From the NCBI RefSeq assembly GCF_012848175.1, contig NZ_CP051651.1, positions 2,790,001 to 2,854,000 of the forward strand: a stretch of DNA of 64,000 nucleotides, in the 5' to 3' direction. Position numbers and translations under genes: made by a program. This DNA is from Xanthomonas campestris pv. badrii (GTDB taxonomy: Bacteria > Pseudomonadota > Gammaproteobacteria > Xanthomonadales > Xanthomonadaceae). Below the pieces are notes generated by a model. That model had not been told where the DNA came from. It made no database searches and was given only the letters and a program-made list of their open reading frames with translations. Positions 26,196 through 34,218 of this stretch are shown here, in pieces. Numbering within the stretch: position 1 is the first letter of the stretch; each line of letters opens with the position of its first letter.

Positions 26196-27410
26196 ATGAC
26201 GCACACCATGTCGCGCTTGGGCGCGATGATGTTTCTGCAGTTCTTCATCTGGGGGGCATGGTTCGTGACCCTGGGCACGTACCTGGTGCAGGGTCCCTTG
26301 CAGGCCAGTGCGAGCCAGGTGGCAACCGCCTTCCTCAGCCAGTCCATCGGCGCCATCCTGGCGCCATTCCTGGTGGGCCTGGTCGCGGATCGCTACTTCG
26401 CAGCGCAGCGCATCCTCGCGGTGCTGCACCTCGCCGGCGCGGTGCTCCTGTGGATGGCGTCCACGGCGACGAGCTTCGGCATGTTTTCCGCCTGCGTCAT
26501 GGCCTACATGCTGCTGTTCATGCCGACGCTGGCGCTGGCCAACAGTGTGGCGATGCGGCACATGCAATCGCCTGAAAAGCAGTTCCCGCCCGTGCGGATG
26601 GCCGGCAGCGTCGGCTGGATCGTGGCGGGTGTGTTGATCGGCTGGCTGGGTTGGGAACAGGCGCACCGGCTCGAACTGACGTTTCGGATGGCGGCGATGG
26701 CATCGTTGGCCTTGGGCCTGTATGCCTTCACCCTGCCGCACACGCCGCCGCTGGCGCGGCAGCGCGACGCCGGGCTGGGGGAGATCCTGGGACTGGATTC
26801 GCTGCGGCTGCTGAAGTCGCGCTCGTATCTGGTGTTCTTCCTTGCATCCATCGCCATCTGCATCCCGCTGGCGTTCTACTACAACTTCACCAACCCGTAT
26901 CTCAACGCTCTGGGCGTGCGCGGCGCGGCCGGCCTGCAGTCGCTGGGACAGGTGTCCGAAGTCCTGCTGATGCTGGCCATGCCGGTGCTGTTCGTGCGGC
27001 TGGGGGTCAAGACGATGCTGGCGCTGGGCATGGCCGCGTGGGTGCTGCGCTACGCGATGTTCGCCTTCGGCGATGCGGGCAGCGGCTTCTCCCTGCTGAT
27101 CATCGGCATCCTGCTGCACGGCATCTGCTACGACTTCTTCTTCGTCACCGGTCAGATCTACACCGATGCGCATGCCGGCCCCGCCGCGCGCAGCAGCGCG
27201 CAGGGCTTCATCACCCTGGCCACGTACGGCGTGGGCATGTTGATCGGCACGTTCCTGTCCGGCGCGGTGGTGGAGCACTACACCACCGCGGCCGGTCCGA
27301 ACTGGCAGCAGATCTGGCTGTTCCCCGCAGGCGTGGCGCTGGTCGTGCTGGTCGGCTTCCTGCTGCTGTTCCGCGACCGGCCGGTCGCCGCCGCCCCTTC
27401 CACGCGCTGA
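26196..27410 (+). CDS. MFS transporter of the nucleoside:H+ symporter type
   Basis: 404 residues with 12 expected membrane segments. Family wording of the NupG/XapB group is present: MMFLQFFIWGAWFVTLGTYL at the start, FRMAGSVGWIVAG-like (here VRMAGSVGWIVAGVLIGWLGW), and LLHGICYDFFFVTGQIY. In NHS-type transporters these loci import nucleosides, but relatives embedded in sugar clusters carry glycosides or keto-sugars. Because it lies between a TIM-barrel isomerase and a Gfo/Idh oxidoreductase in one operon, import of the sugar released in the periplasm is inferred. Confidence 0.9.
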   Translation: MTHTMSRLGAMMFLQFFIWGAWFVTLGTYLVQGPLQASASQVATAFLSQSIGAILAPFLVGLVADRYFAAQRILAVLHLAGAVLLWMASTATSFGMFSACVMAYMLLFMPTLALANSVAMRHMQSPEKQFPPVRMAGSVGWIVAGVLIGWLGWEQAHRLELTFRMAAMASLALGLYAFTLPHTPPLARQRDAGLGEILGLDSLRLLKSRSYLVFFLASIAICIPLAFYYNFTNPYLNALGVRGAAGLQSLGQVSEVLLMLAMPVLFVRLGVKTMLALGMAAWVLRYAMFAFGDAGSGFSLLIIGILLHGICYDFFFVTGQIYTDAHAGPAARSSAQGFITLATYGVGMLIGTFLSGAVVEHYTTAAGPNWQQIWLFPAGVALVVLVGFLLLFRDRPVAAAPSTR

Positions 27411-27421
27411 GGCCCCACCCG

Positions 27422-28546
27422 ATGAGCAAGCTTGGAATCGCCATTGTCGGCACGGGCATGATCGGCGCCGTGCACCGTCGCGCGGCGCTGCTGGCCGGTG
27501 CGCAGGTTCGCGGCATCGCCGCCTCTTCCGCGCAACGCGCACGCGAGGTCGCGCAGTCATGGAATGTGCCGCGCGCTTACCGCGACATCGAAGAAGTGGT
27601 CGCCGATCCGCAGGTGCAGGTGGTGCACGTGTGCACGCCCAATCATCTGCACCGCGCCATGGCGCAGGCGGCGCTGGACGCCGGCAAGCACGTGATCTGC
27701 GAAAAGCCCTTGGCCACGACGCTACAGGATGCCCAGGCGTTGGCGGCACTGGCCGCCTCGGCCGGGCGGATTGCCACGGTGCCCTTCGTCTACCGCTACC
27801 ACCCGGTGGTCCGCGAGGCGCGCGCGCGCATCGCGCAGGGCGAACTGGGGCCGCTGCGCTTGATACACGGCAGCTATCTGCAGGATTGGCTGCTGGACCC
27901 CGCCAGCAACAACTGGCGTGTGGACCCGGCGCTGGGCGGCGCATCGCGCGTGTTCGCCGACATCGGCTCGCACTGGTGCGACCTGGTGGAATGGGTCGGC
28001 GGCGAGCGTTTCGTCGAGGTCAGCGCGGCGTTTGCGACCGTGATCGCCGAGCGCGGCGCGCTCACCGGGCAGAGCTTCAGCACGCCGACGGCGGGCGGCG
28101 CGATGCAGGCGGTATCGAGCGAGGACGTGGCTACGGCGATGTTCAGAACGAGCGCGGGCACGCTGGCGGCGTTGACGGTGAGCCAGGTGTCGGCTGGGCG
28201 CCGTAATCGCCTCTGGTTCGAGATCGACGGCGCCAGGGCCAGCGTTGCATTCGACCAGGAGGATGCCGAACGGCTATGGATCGGCCTGCCCGACCAGCGC
28301 GAGGACATCTTCGTGCGCGGCCCCAGCGCCGGCAGTGCCGAACAACGCCGGCTGTCGAGGTTGCCGGCCGGGCACGCGCAGGGCTACGGCGATTGCTTCG
28401 AGGCGTTCGTCGCCGACACCTATCGCGCCATCGAACGCGAGCGGCCGGAAGGCTTGCCGACCTTCGAAGACGGGGTGCGCTCGGCGCTGATCGTCGATCG
28501 CGTCATCACATCGGCCAGAACACGTGGCTGGACATCCATCGATTGA
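27422..28546 (+). CDS. Gfo/Idh/MocA family oxidoreductase
   Basis: 374 residues. The N-terminal NAD(P) fold has GIAIVGTGMIGAVHRRA, then VVHVCTPNHLH and the signature CEKPLATT. The C-terminal domain contains VFADIGSHWCDLVEW, the usual catalytic-region motif with aspartate and histidine. Members oxidise sugars and cyclitols at C-3 or C-1, or reduce the keto forms back. With a cytosolic TIM-barrel protein and an importer in the same operon, a step that reduces 3-keto-glucose to glucose is a reasonable guess. Starts 11 bases after the transporter stop. Its last codons overlap a near-match to the operator palindrome. Confidence 0.92.
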   Translation: MSKLGIAIVGTGMIGAVHRRAALLAGAQVRGIAASSAQRAREVAQSWNVPRAYRDIEEVVADPQVQVVHVCTPNHLHRAMAQAALDAGKHVICEKPLATTLQDAQALAALAASAGRIATVPFVYRYHPVVREARARIAQGELGPLRLIHGSYLQDWLLDPASNNWRVDPALGGASRVFADIGSHWCDLVEWVGGERFVEVSAAFATVIAERGALTGQSFSTPTAGGAMQAVSSEDVATAMFRTSAGTLAALTVSQVSAGRRNRLWFEIDGARASVAFDQEDAERLWIGLPDQREDIFVRGPSAGSAEQRRLSRLPAGHAQGYGDCFEAFVADTYRAIERERPEGLPTFEDGVRSALIVDRVITSARTRGWTSID

Positions 28547-28548
28547 AT
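28533..28548. promoter_or_regulatory. possible internal operator half-match
   Basis: CATCCATCGATTGAAT agrees with the 25095 palindrome at 13 of 16 positions, with the right half and centre intact. It lies across the stop codon of the Gfo/Idh gene, just before the exported isomerase gene. It could allow separate control of the last two genes or be a coincidence of codon choice. Confidence 0.3.
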
Positions 28549-28565
28549 CCCGGGAGGACTTCCTG

Positions 28566-29420
28566 ATGCATCTGCCTACACGCAGGACCGCGGCCCTCGC
28601 TTTGCTGCTGCTCGTCGCCCTGCCCGCCTTCGCACACGACCCCGCCGGCCCGCAACAACCCATCGCGGTGCAGATGTACACGCTGCGCAACGCGGGCTCG
28701 CTCGACCAACAGCTGAAGATCGTCCACGACGCGGGCGTGGGCGCGGTGGAAACGGTCGGCACGCAGAACGTCAGCGCTGCCGAACTCAAGCAGCTGCTGG
28801 ACAGATACTCGATCAAGGCGATCTCCTCGCACGTGCAACTGGCCGAGCTGCGCAAGGACCTGGACGGCGTGATGGCGTTCAACCGCGCGATCGGCAACAC
28901 GACCCTGGTGGTGCCTTACCTGGACGAGAAGGATCGGCCGACCGATGCCGCGGGCTGGACCGCCTTGGGCCGGGAACTGGGCCAGATCGCGAAGCGGACG
29001 CAGGCCAAGGGCATGCGCCTGGCCTACCACAACCACGACTTCGAACTGGTCGACTTCAATGGCAAGACCGGGCTGGAGCTGCTGTTCGCAGCCGCCGGCC
29101 CCGATCTGCAGACCGAGCTGGACCTGGCCTGGGTCGCGCGCGCGGGCTACGACCCGGCGACAATGCTGGGCAAGTTCAAGGGCCGCATGTTCGCAGTCCA
29201 CGCCAAGGACAATGCGCCAAAAGGCCAGGCCGAGGACGAAGGCGGCTTCGCCGCCGTAGGCCAGGGCGTGCTGGACTGGAACGCGATCCTGTCTGCGGCG
29301 GCGAATGCCGGCGTACGCTGGTACATCGTCGAACACGACCGTCCACGCGATCCGGCCACCGTCATCCAGACCGGAGCCGATTACCTGCGTCAGCACCTGC
29401 CCGCCAGCACGCATCGCTAG
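28566..29420 (+). CDS. exported sugar phosphate isomerase/epimerase-like TIM-barrel protein
   Basis: 284 residues with GGGAGGA upstream of the ATG and a Sec signal peptide (MHLPTRRTAALALLLLVALP, cut after AFA near residue 23). The mature protein begins QQPIAVQMYTLRN, and further barrel strands carry VETVGTQNVSAAELKQLL, RLAYHNHDFELVDF, QTELDLAWVARAG, FAVHAKD and WYIVEHD. This is the periplasmic type seen in keto-sugar and C-glycoside pathways. Sugar phosphates do not occur in the periplasm, so the real substrate is probably an oxidised sugar or glycoside. It precedes the cytochrome c gene by 18 bases. Confidence 0.9.
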   Translation: MHLPTRRTAALALLLLVALPAFAHDPAGPQQPIAVQMYTLRNAGSLDQQLKIVHDAGVGAVETVGTQNVSAAELKQLLDRYSIKAISSHVQLAELRKDLDGVMAFNRAIGNTTLVVPYLDEKDRPTDAAGWTALGRELGQIAKRTQAKGMRLAYHNHDFELVDFNGKTGLELLFAAAGPDLQTELDLAWVARAGYDPATMLGKFKGRMFAVHAKDNAPKGQAEDEGGFAAVGQGVLDWNAILSAAANAGVRWYIVEHDRPRDPATVIQTGADYLRQHLPASTHR

Positions 29421-29438
29421 CACGCAAAGGAGCCTGGT

Positions 29439-29735
29439 GTGAAAACGATCCTGACACTGGCCGCGGCGCTGCTGGGTGCGACACTTGCGACCACGGCGTG
29501 GTCCAAGGACGACCCGACGGCCGGCGCGCAACTCTACGCAACGCACTGCACGGCCTGCCACGGTGCGACTCGCGCAGGCATGCCGCCCACGTTCCCGGCG
29601 CTAACCGACGTGGGCACGCGGCTACAACCCGCGCAGATCAAGGAAAAGATCGTAAAGGGCGGCGGGTTGATGCCGCCCTTCCCTCAGCTGTCGCAACAGG
29701 ATGTCGACAACCTCGCCAGCTTCCTGGCGCAATAG
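29439..29735 (+). CDS. small c-type cytochrome
   Basis: 98 residues from GTG 29439, with AAAGGAG upstream. A signal peptide ends around residue 22. The haem motif is CTACH (Cys37, Cys40, His41), and Met78 in GGLMPPFPQLS is the likely sixth ligand; the short class I cytochrome fold ends VDNLASFLAQ. It closes the plus-strand operon. The neighbouring convergent operon encodes a GMC dehydrogenase with small subunit, an enzyme type that usually hands electrons to such a cytochrome, so it is inferred to be its electron acceptor. Confidence 0.92.
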   Translation: MKTILTLAAALLGATLATTAWSKDDPTAGAQLYATHCTACHGATRAGMPPTFPALTDVGTRLQPAQIKEKIVKGGGLMPPFPQLSQQDVDNLASFLAQ

Positions 29736-29968
29736 GGCGTGCCATCGATGCCCGGGCAGCTTGCGTTGGGCGTGTCAGATTGCCAGTCAGGCCGCGCTGC
29801 GCAACACCGGCTGGCGGCCTGACAAGCCCAACCCGCAGGTCAGCGCTTGCGCGCCTGGCGCTACGCCACCATTCCGGCCGCATCCTCCACGCATGCGCGC
29901 GCTTCCTGCCTGCGTGCATGCGCCACAGCGACGCGATCTGCCCGGGGAGTGATGACACGCCCCAAGAT

Positions 29969-29991
29969 GCCGGCGGCAGCGTTGCGCCGGC
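29969..29991. terminator. possible terminator hairpin between convergent operons
   Basis: GCCGGCG / CGCCGGC with a nine-base loop, just after the stop of the DUF1080 gene on the minus strand. A second imperfect inverted repeat (CGCATGCGCGC / GCGTGCATGCG) lies at 29890-29922. No T-run on either strand, so termination is only suggested by position between the two convergent operons. Confidence 0.35.
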
Positions 29992-29992
29992 G

Positions 29993-30736
29993 CTACAAGG
30001 CGCGTACCCAGATGTTGCGGTAGCTGACCTTGGAATCGTGCTCCTGCAGCAAGATCGGCGCGCACCCATGCGGCGCATACGACGGCGCGCCGATGTACTC
30101 GGTCTTGCCCGACAGGACGGTATCGTCCTGCACCAGCACGCCGTTGTGCAGGACGGTGATGCGGGCGGGTGAGGTGAGCCCGCCGCCCTGCGAGAAGCGC
30201 GGCGCCTTCCAGATGATGTCGTAGGTCTGCCACTGGCCCGGCGCACGCGAGGCGTTCACCAGCGGAATGGCCTGCTTGTAGATCGCGCCGGCCTGGCCGT
30301 TGGGATAGGTCGGGTTGTTGTCGCTGTCGAGCACCTGCAGCTCATACAGTTCCTGCAGGAAGATGCCGCTGTTGCCTCGCTGCTGGCCGTCGAACCCGCG
30401 GGTCCCGGTGGGCGTGCGCCATTCGACATGCAGTTGGATGTCGCAGAAGCGCTGCCTGGTGCGGATGCCCTTGCTGCCCGGGACCACGGTCAGCGCGCCG
30501 TCGGCAACGCTCCAGGGCGCCCGTCCGCCCTGCTCCGACTCCCAGGCGGAGAGATCCTTGCCATCGAACAACACGATGGCGTCTGAGGGCGCGCTGCCCG
30601 GGGGCGTGGCTACGGTCGCGGGGACGGGCGTCCACACCTCGGTCCTGGCCGGATCGCGCGACGCATCGCCGCTGGTCTGCGCGAACGCAGGCGCCGCGGC
30701 CAACAGGCACGCCGCCGTCAGGAGGTGTCTGGTCAT
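29993..30736 (-). CDS. exported DUF1080 protein, probable 3-keto-disaccharide hydrolase
   Basis: 247 residues from ATG 30736, which gives a clean Sec signal peptide (MTRHLLTAACLLAAAPAFAQ). A further in-frame ATG at 30781 overlaps the stop of the preceding gene and would add 15 residues. The concanavalin-like DUF1080 domain is evident: AIVLFDGKDLSAWES near the start, then WSVADGALTV, IQLHVEWRTP, GNSGIFLQELYELQVLDS and the ending KVSYRNIWVRAL. Members of this family cleave 3-keto-glycosides after C-3 oxidation. Fourth and last gene of the minus-strand operon, behind the dehydrogenase that would produce the substrate. Confidence 0.9.
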   Translation of the reverse strand: MTRHLLTAACLLAAAPAFAQTSGDASRDPARTEVWTPVPATVATPPGSAPSDAIVLFDGKDLSAWESEQGGRAPWSVADGALTVVPGSKGIRTRQRFCDIQLHVEWRTPTGTRGFDGQQRGNSGIFLQELYELQVLDSDNNPTYPNGQAGAIYKQAIPLVNASRAPGQWQTYDIIWKAPRFSQGGGLTSPARITVLHNGVLVQDDTVLSGKTEYIGAPSYAPHGCAPILLQEHDSKVSYRNIWVRAL

Positions 30737-30780
30737 GGTGTTCCCGGGGACGTGGCGCAGGGGCGCATCGTTGCGGTCCA

Positions 30781-31356
30781 TCAGTTCGTCGCCCAGGCAG
30801 GCGTGCCGGGGACATAGGCCATGTCGCCGTCGTAACGGCCCGGCACGGCGACGTAGCGCAGCACGTCGGTCGCGGCGACCTTCGAGGTGAAGAAGCTGAA
30901 GATGGCCAGCTGCTTGATCATCGTGAAGTAGTGCGGCATTGCTTTCGCCTTTTCGGCGGTGCCGATATCGGTGGTTTCGACGACATGTTTCCTGGCTTCC
31001 GCATCCAGCGCGCGCAGCAGCTCGGTGCGCGCCTGCGGCGCGAGCGACACGAATCGGCCGCCGGCGCGTGTGTCGATGTCGACCAGGCCGGCGCGGAACG
31101 CCGCCTGCTGCCGGGCGGTGTAGCAATCGGTGACGAAGCGCGCCATGAACGCGCCGACGCCGGCATCTTTGGCTCCCGGCGTTTTGGTCCGCGGCAGGAT
31201 GGTCTCGGCGATCTCGTCCAGCGTGGCTACATCGGCAGCGGAGAAGATGGTCTTCGCTCCCTCGGCCGGCGCCTGTGCCTGGCCCAGCGCGGGCAGGCCG
31301 ATCATGGCCGCCCCCGTGGCGGCGACGATCATCTTCAGCAGTTCGCGGCGTTCCAT
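30781..31356 (-). CDS. gluconate 2-dehydrogenase subunit 3-type small subunit of GMC dehydrogenase, Tat signal
   Basis: 191 residues. The N-terminus MERRELLKMIVAATGAAMIG is a twin-arginine type signal (RRELLK), so the complex is exported folded with its cofactor. The mature part matches the gluconate_2-dh3 family: VATLDEIAETILPRTKTPGA, then DAGVGAFMARFVTDCY, and FFTSKVAATDVLRYV. Such subunits act as Tat carriers and chaperones for the FAD-containing large subunit. Its ATG overlaps the stop of the large-subunit gene by one base (translational coupling). Confidence 0.92.
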   Translation of the reverse strand: MERRELLKMIVAATGAAMIGLPALGQAQAPAEGAKTIFSAADVATLDEIAETILPRTKTPGAKDAGVGAFMARFVTDCYTARQQAAFRAGLVDIDTRAGGRFVSLAPQARTELLRALDAEARKHVVETTDIGTAEKAKAMPHYFTMIKQLAIFSFFTSKVAATDVLRYVAVPGRYDGDMAYVPGTPAWATN

Positions 31357-33041
31357 CACAGATTCCCCGCTTTCAGTTCGCGCACCGCATGATCCGCCGC
31401 GCGGGCCGTCAGCGCCATGTAGGTCAGCGAGGGATTGACGCAGGCGCTGGACGTCATGCAGGCACCGTCGGTCACGTAGACGTTCGGCGCGTCCCAGACC
31501 TGGTTGTGCTGGTTCAGCACGGAATTCCTGCGGTCGCGGCCCATGCGCGCGGTGCCCATTTCGTGGATGCCCTTGCCGGGCGCGTAGTCGTCGTCGTGCA
31601 TCTGCACGTCCTTGACGCCGGCGGCCTCGAACATCTCGGCGGCATCGGCGGCCATGTCCTTGCGCATGGCCTTTTCGTTTGCGCGCAGGGACACATCCAT
31701 CGCCAGCACCGGCAGCCCCCATTTATCCTTGCGCTGCGCATCCAGGCGGATCGTATTGTCGTGGTGCGGCAGCATTTCGCCGAATCCGGTCATGCCGATA
31801 CGCCAATCGCCCGGCTGGGTCAGCGCCTCCTTCAGGTCGGCGCCGATGTTCAGCTCGGCGATCTCGCGCGACCATCCGGTGCGGCTGGCGCCGCCCTGGT
31901 AGCCAAACCCGCGCAAGTAGCCGCGCTTGTCCGCGGCGACATTGCGGAAACGGGGAATGTAGAACCCGCACGGACGACGGCCGAAGTAGTACTTGTCTTC
32001 ATAGCCCTCGACCCGGCCGGAGGCGCCCGCGCCGAAATGATGGTCCATCACGTTGTGCCCAAGCTCGCCGGACGAAGACCCCAGCCCACCCTCCCAGACA
32101 TCGGTGGCCGAGTTCATCAACAGCCAGGTCGAGTTGAAGGAGGATGCGTTGAGGAAGATCACGTTGGCCGTGTATTGATAGGTCTGCCTGCTCTCGGCAT
32201 CGATGATCTCCACGCCCCGCGCACGCTTGCGGTCCTTGTCGTAGAGCACCTCCTTGACGATCGAGAACGGCCGCAAGGTCAGGTTGCCGGTCTTCATCGC
32301 CGCCGGCAGCGTCGCCGCCTGGGTCGAGAAGTAGGCGCCGAACGGACAGCCCAGGATGCACTTGTTGCGATACTGGCAGTTGACGCGGCCCTGCTCGGGC
32401 ATCGGCTGGGTGATGTTGGCGGTGCGCGAATGGATCAGGTGCCTGGTTCCGCCAAAGGCCTTCTTGATCCGCGCAGCCACGTCCTTCTCGACGATGTTCA
32501 ACGGGATCGGCGGCAGGAACTGGCCATCGGGCAACACGTCCAGGCCCTCGCGCGTGCCGGCGATGCCGGCGAACTTTTCCACATAGTCGTACCAGGGTGC
32601 GATGTCGGCGTAGCGGATCGGCCAATCGGTGGCGATGCCATCCTTGAGGTTCGCCTGGAAATCCAGGTCCGACAGGCGATAGCTCTGCCGCCCCCAAAGC
32701 AGCGAGCGACCGCCCACGTGATAGCCACGGAACCAGTCGAATCGCTTGATCTCGGTGTAGGGCGATTCGGTTTCGTTGGCCCACATGCCCTGCAGGTTTT
32801 CGACCAGGGCGTAGTCGCGCTTCAACACCGGATAATCGGCCTTCATCGCCTGGGTCGGCCGGTTGTAGTGCGGGAAATCCCACACTTCCTTCATCGCGTT
32901 GACATAGTCCTTGACGTGCTCGATGTTGCGCCCGCGTTCCAGCATCAGGACCTTGAGGCCTTTCTCGGTCAGCTCCTTCGCCGCCCAGCCGCCACTGATT
33001 CCCGAACCGACGACAATGGCGTCGTAGTGATTGTCTGCCAT
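31356..33041 (-). CDS. GMC family FAD dehydrogenase large subunit, probable glycoside 3-dehydrogenase
   Basis: 561 residues. The dinucleotide site is DAIVVGSGISGGWAAKEL at the N-terminus. The GMC signature YHVGGRSLLWGRQSYRLSD follows. The C-terminus has the catalytic His493 in HEMGTARMG and Asn536 in CVNPSLTYMALTA. Cys222, Cys228 and Cys232 (NCQYRNKCILGCPFGAY) could bind an iron-sulfur cluster, as in bacterial FAD glucose dehydrogenases with a small subunit. It lacks its own signal peptide and would travel with the Tat-tagged small subunit. Relatives oxidise C-3 of glucosides and disaccharides, which fits the DUF1080 hydrolase two genes downstream. Confidence 0.92.
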   Translation of the reverse strand: MADNHYDAIVVGSGISGGWAAKELTEKGLKVLMLERGRNIEHVKDYVNAMKEVWDFPHYNRPTQAMKADYPVLKRDYALVENLQGMWANETESPYTEIKRFDWFRGYHVGGRSLLWGRQSYRLSDLDFQANLKDGIATDWPIRYADIAPWYDYVEKFAGIAGTREGLDVLPDGQFLPPIPLNIVEKDVAARIKKAFGGTRHLIHSRTANITQPMPEQGRVNCQYRNKCILGCPFGAYFSTQAATLPAAMKTGNLTLRPFSIVKEVLYDKDRKRARGVEIIDAESRQTYQYTANVIFLNASSFNSTWLLMNSATDVWEGGLGSSSGELGHNVMDHHFGAGASGRVEGYEDKYYFGRRPCGFYIPRFRNVAADKRGYLRGFGYQGGASRTGWSREIAELNIGADLKEALTQPGDWRIGMTGFGEMLPHHDNTIRLDAQRKDKWGLPVLAMDVSLRANEKAMRKDMAADAAEMFEAAGVKDVQMHDDDYAPGKGIHEMGTARMGRDRRNSVLNQHNQVWDAPNVYVTDGACMTSSACVNPSLTYMALTARAADHAVRELKAGNL

Positions 33042-33071
33042 GGATTCTGCTTCACCTGGGTAGAGAGCATT

Positions 33072-33968
33072 TCAGACGTCGCACAGGCGGATCGCCTCGC
33101 GCAGCGAGCCGACGGGATCGGGCGCGGTAGGAATGAATTCCTGCGCCAGGTAGCCGTCGAAACCGGTAGCGCGGATCGCGCGACAGATGGCGGGATAGTG
33201 GAGTTCCTGAGCGTCTCCAATCTCGTGCCGACCAGGCACGCCCGCAGTGTGGTAATGCTTGAAGCACGCGTGATGCTTGCCGATGGTGGCGATGATGTCG
33301 CCCTCCATGATCTGCATGTGGTAGATGTCGTACAGCAGGCCGAAATGCTCCGAGCCAATCCGCCGGCACAGCTCCACACCCCATGCCGAGTGGTCACAGA
33401 GATAGTCGGGGTGATCGACCCTGGAATTCAGCAGTTCCATCACCAGCACCACGCCGCGCTTTTCGGCATGCCCGAGGATGCGCTTGAGTCCGGCTTCGGC
33501 GTGGGCCATGCCGTCCTGCGGATCCATGCCATTCCGGTTGCCGGAAAAACAGATGAGGTTGCGATAGCCTGCATCGGCCACCAGATCGATATGCCGCGTA
33601 TAGCGCTCGACCAACTGGTCGTGGAACTGGCGGCCGGCGAAGCCCTTGTCCAGGCCGATCTCCGCGCCGTTGCACATCGAGCTGTACACGCCGTTGGCCT
33701 TCAATGCGGGCCAATCCGTAGGGCCGACCAGATCGATGGCGGCAAATCCAAGCTGTTTCACCGTCTGGCACAACTGGGCGATCGACTGCTGCGGAAACGT
33801 CCACCGGGCCACCGAATGCTTCAGCGTGCCCTCGCGCGGCGTGGCAGCGGCAAGCGCAGGCAGCACGCCCGCAACGCTGAAGCCAAGGCTCCCGGCGACA
33901 CCCAAGCGCAGCGCATCTCGCCTTGTGAACCCCGGAGCCGGAACCGGCCCGCTCGATTGCATGGACAT
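33072..33968 (-). CDS. Tat-exported hydroxypyruvate isomerase-like TIM-barrel protein
   Basis: 298 residues from ATG 33968 (ATG 33962 also possible). The Tat signal FTRRDALRLGVAGSLGFSVA is followed by an Ala-rich cleavage region near residue 37. The barrel resembles hydroxypyruvate isomerase: LVMELLNSRVDHPDYLCDH, LLYDIYHMQIMEGD, HYHTAGVPGRHEIGD and YLAQEFIPT carry the expected acidic and histidine metal ligands. Exported members are found with GMC dehydrogenases and probably act on oxidised sugars rather than hydroxypyruvate. First gene of the minus-strand operon; the operator-like palindrome lies about 50 bases upstream of the start. Confidence 0.9.
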   Translation of the reverse strand: MSMQSSGPVPAPGFTRRDALRLGVAGSLGFSVAGVLPALAAATPREGTLKHSVARWTFPQQSIAQLCQTVKQLGFAAIDLVGPTDWPALKANGVYSSMCNGAEIGLDKGFAGRQFHDQLVERYTRHIDLVADAGYRNLICFSGNRNGMDPQDGMAHAEAGLKRILGHAEKRGVVLVMELLNSRVDHPDYLCDHSAWGVELCRRIGSEHFGLLYDIYHMQIMEGDIIATIGKHHACFKHYHTAGVPGRHEIGDAQELHYPAICRAIRATGFDGYLAQEFIPTAPDPVGSLREAIRLCDV

Positions 33969-34016
33969 TCGTTTTCCGGCCTCCCAACCGGTCTCAAATG
34001 CTGATGATTTGCCTCG

Positions 34017-34032
34017 ATTCAATCGATTGCAC
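34017..34032. promoter_or_regulatory. second LacI-type operator
   Basis: ATTCAATCGATTGCAC agrees with the perfect 25095 palindrome at 13 of 16 positions and keeps the ten-base core CAATCGATTG. It lies just downstream of a TATGGT element read on the minus strand, that is, in front of the exported isomerase-GMC-DUF1080 operon. The same repressor probably controls both operons. Confidence 0.7.
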
Positions 34033-34124
34033 CATAGAGGAGAGAATCGTCTTTTTGCAAGACGCAGTGCACGAAAGCCATGCGGCAGGCTACACCGCCT
34101 GTCGCGGGGGAAGGTCACGGTGTA

Positions 34125-34218
34125 GCCGGCGCCCGCAAGGGGTACGTAGAGTCTGGCTCTGAGCGCGCTGTCGGTGCCCACCTGACGCTTGCTCCCACGG
34201 TTTGCTCGCCGCTCCAAG
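34125..34218 (-). repeat. dispersed intergenic repeat A, diverged inverted partial copy
   Basis: The minus strand shows the order of repeat A blocks: a start like CTTGGAGCGGC, an AGCGAGC-like stretch, CGTCAGGTGGGCACCGAC, then CAGA and a GCCGGC-rich end. The match is clear over about 50 bases (34170-34218) and weaker beyond. It is the only copy in opposite orientation. Confidence 0.5.

Noticed and set aside
25110..27944. A 944-residue open frame on the minus strand across the first catabolic operon
   Set aside because: It is antisense to three well-supported genes, is rich in Arg/Gln/His/Ala, and has no family wording. Long antisense frames are common in such high-GC DNA.
31275..34004. A 909-residue plus-strand frame over the GMC dehydrogenase and isomerase genes
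   Set aside because: Antisense to the GMC large subunit and neighbours, which carry full catalytic motifs.
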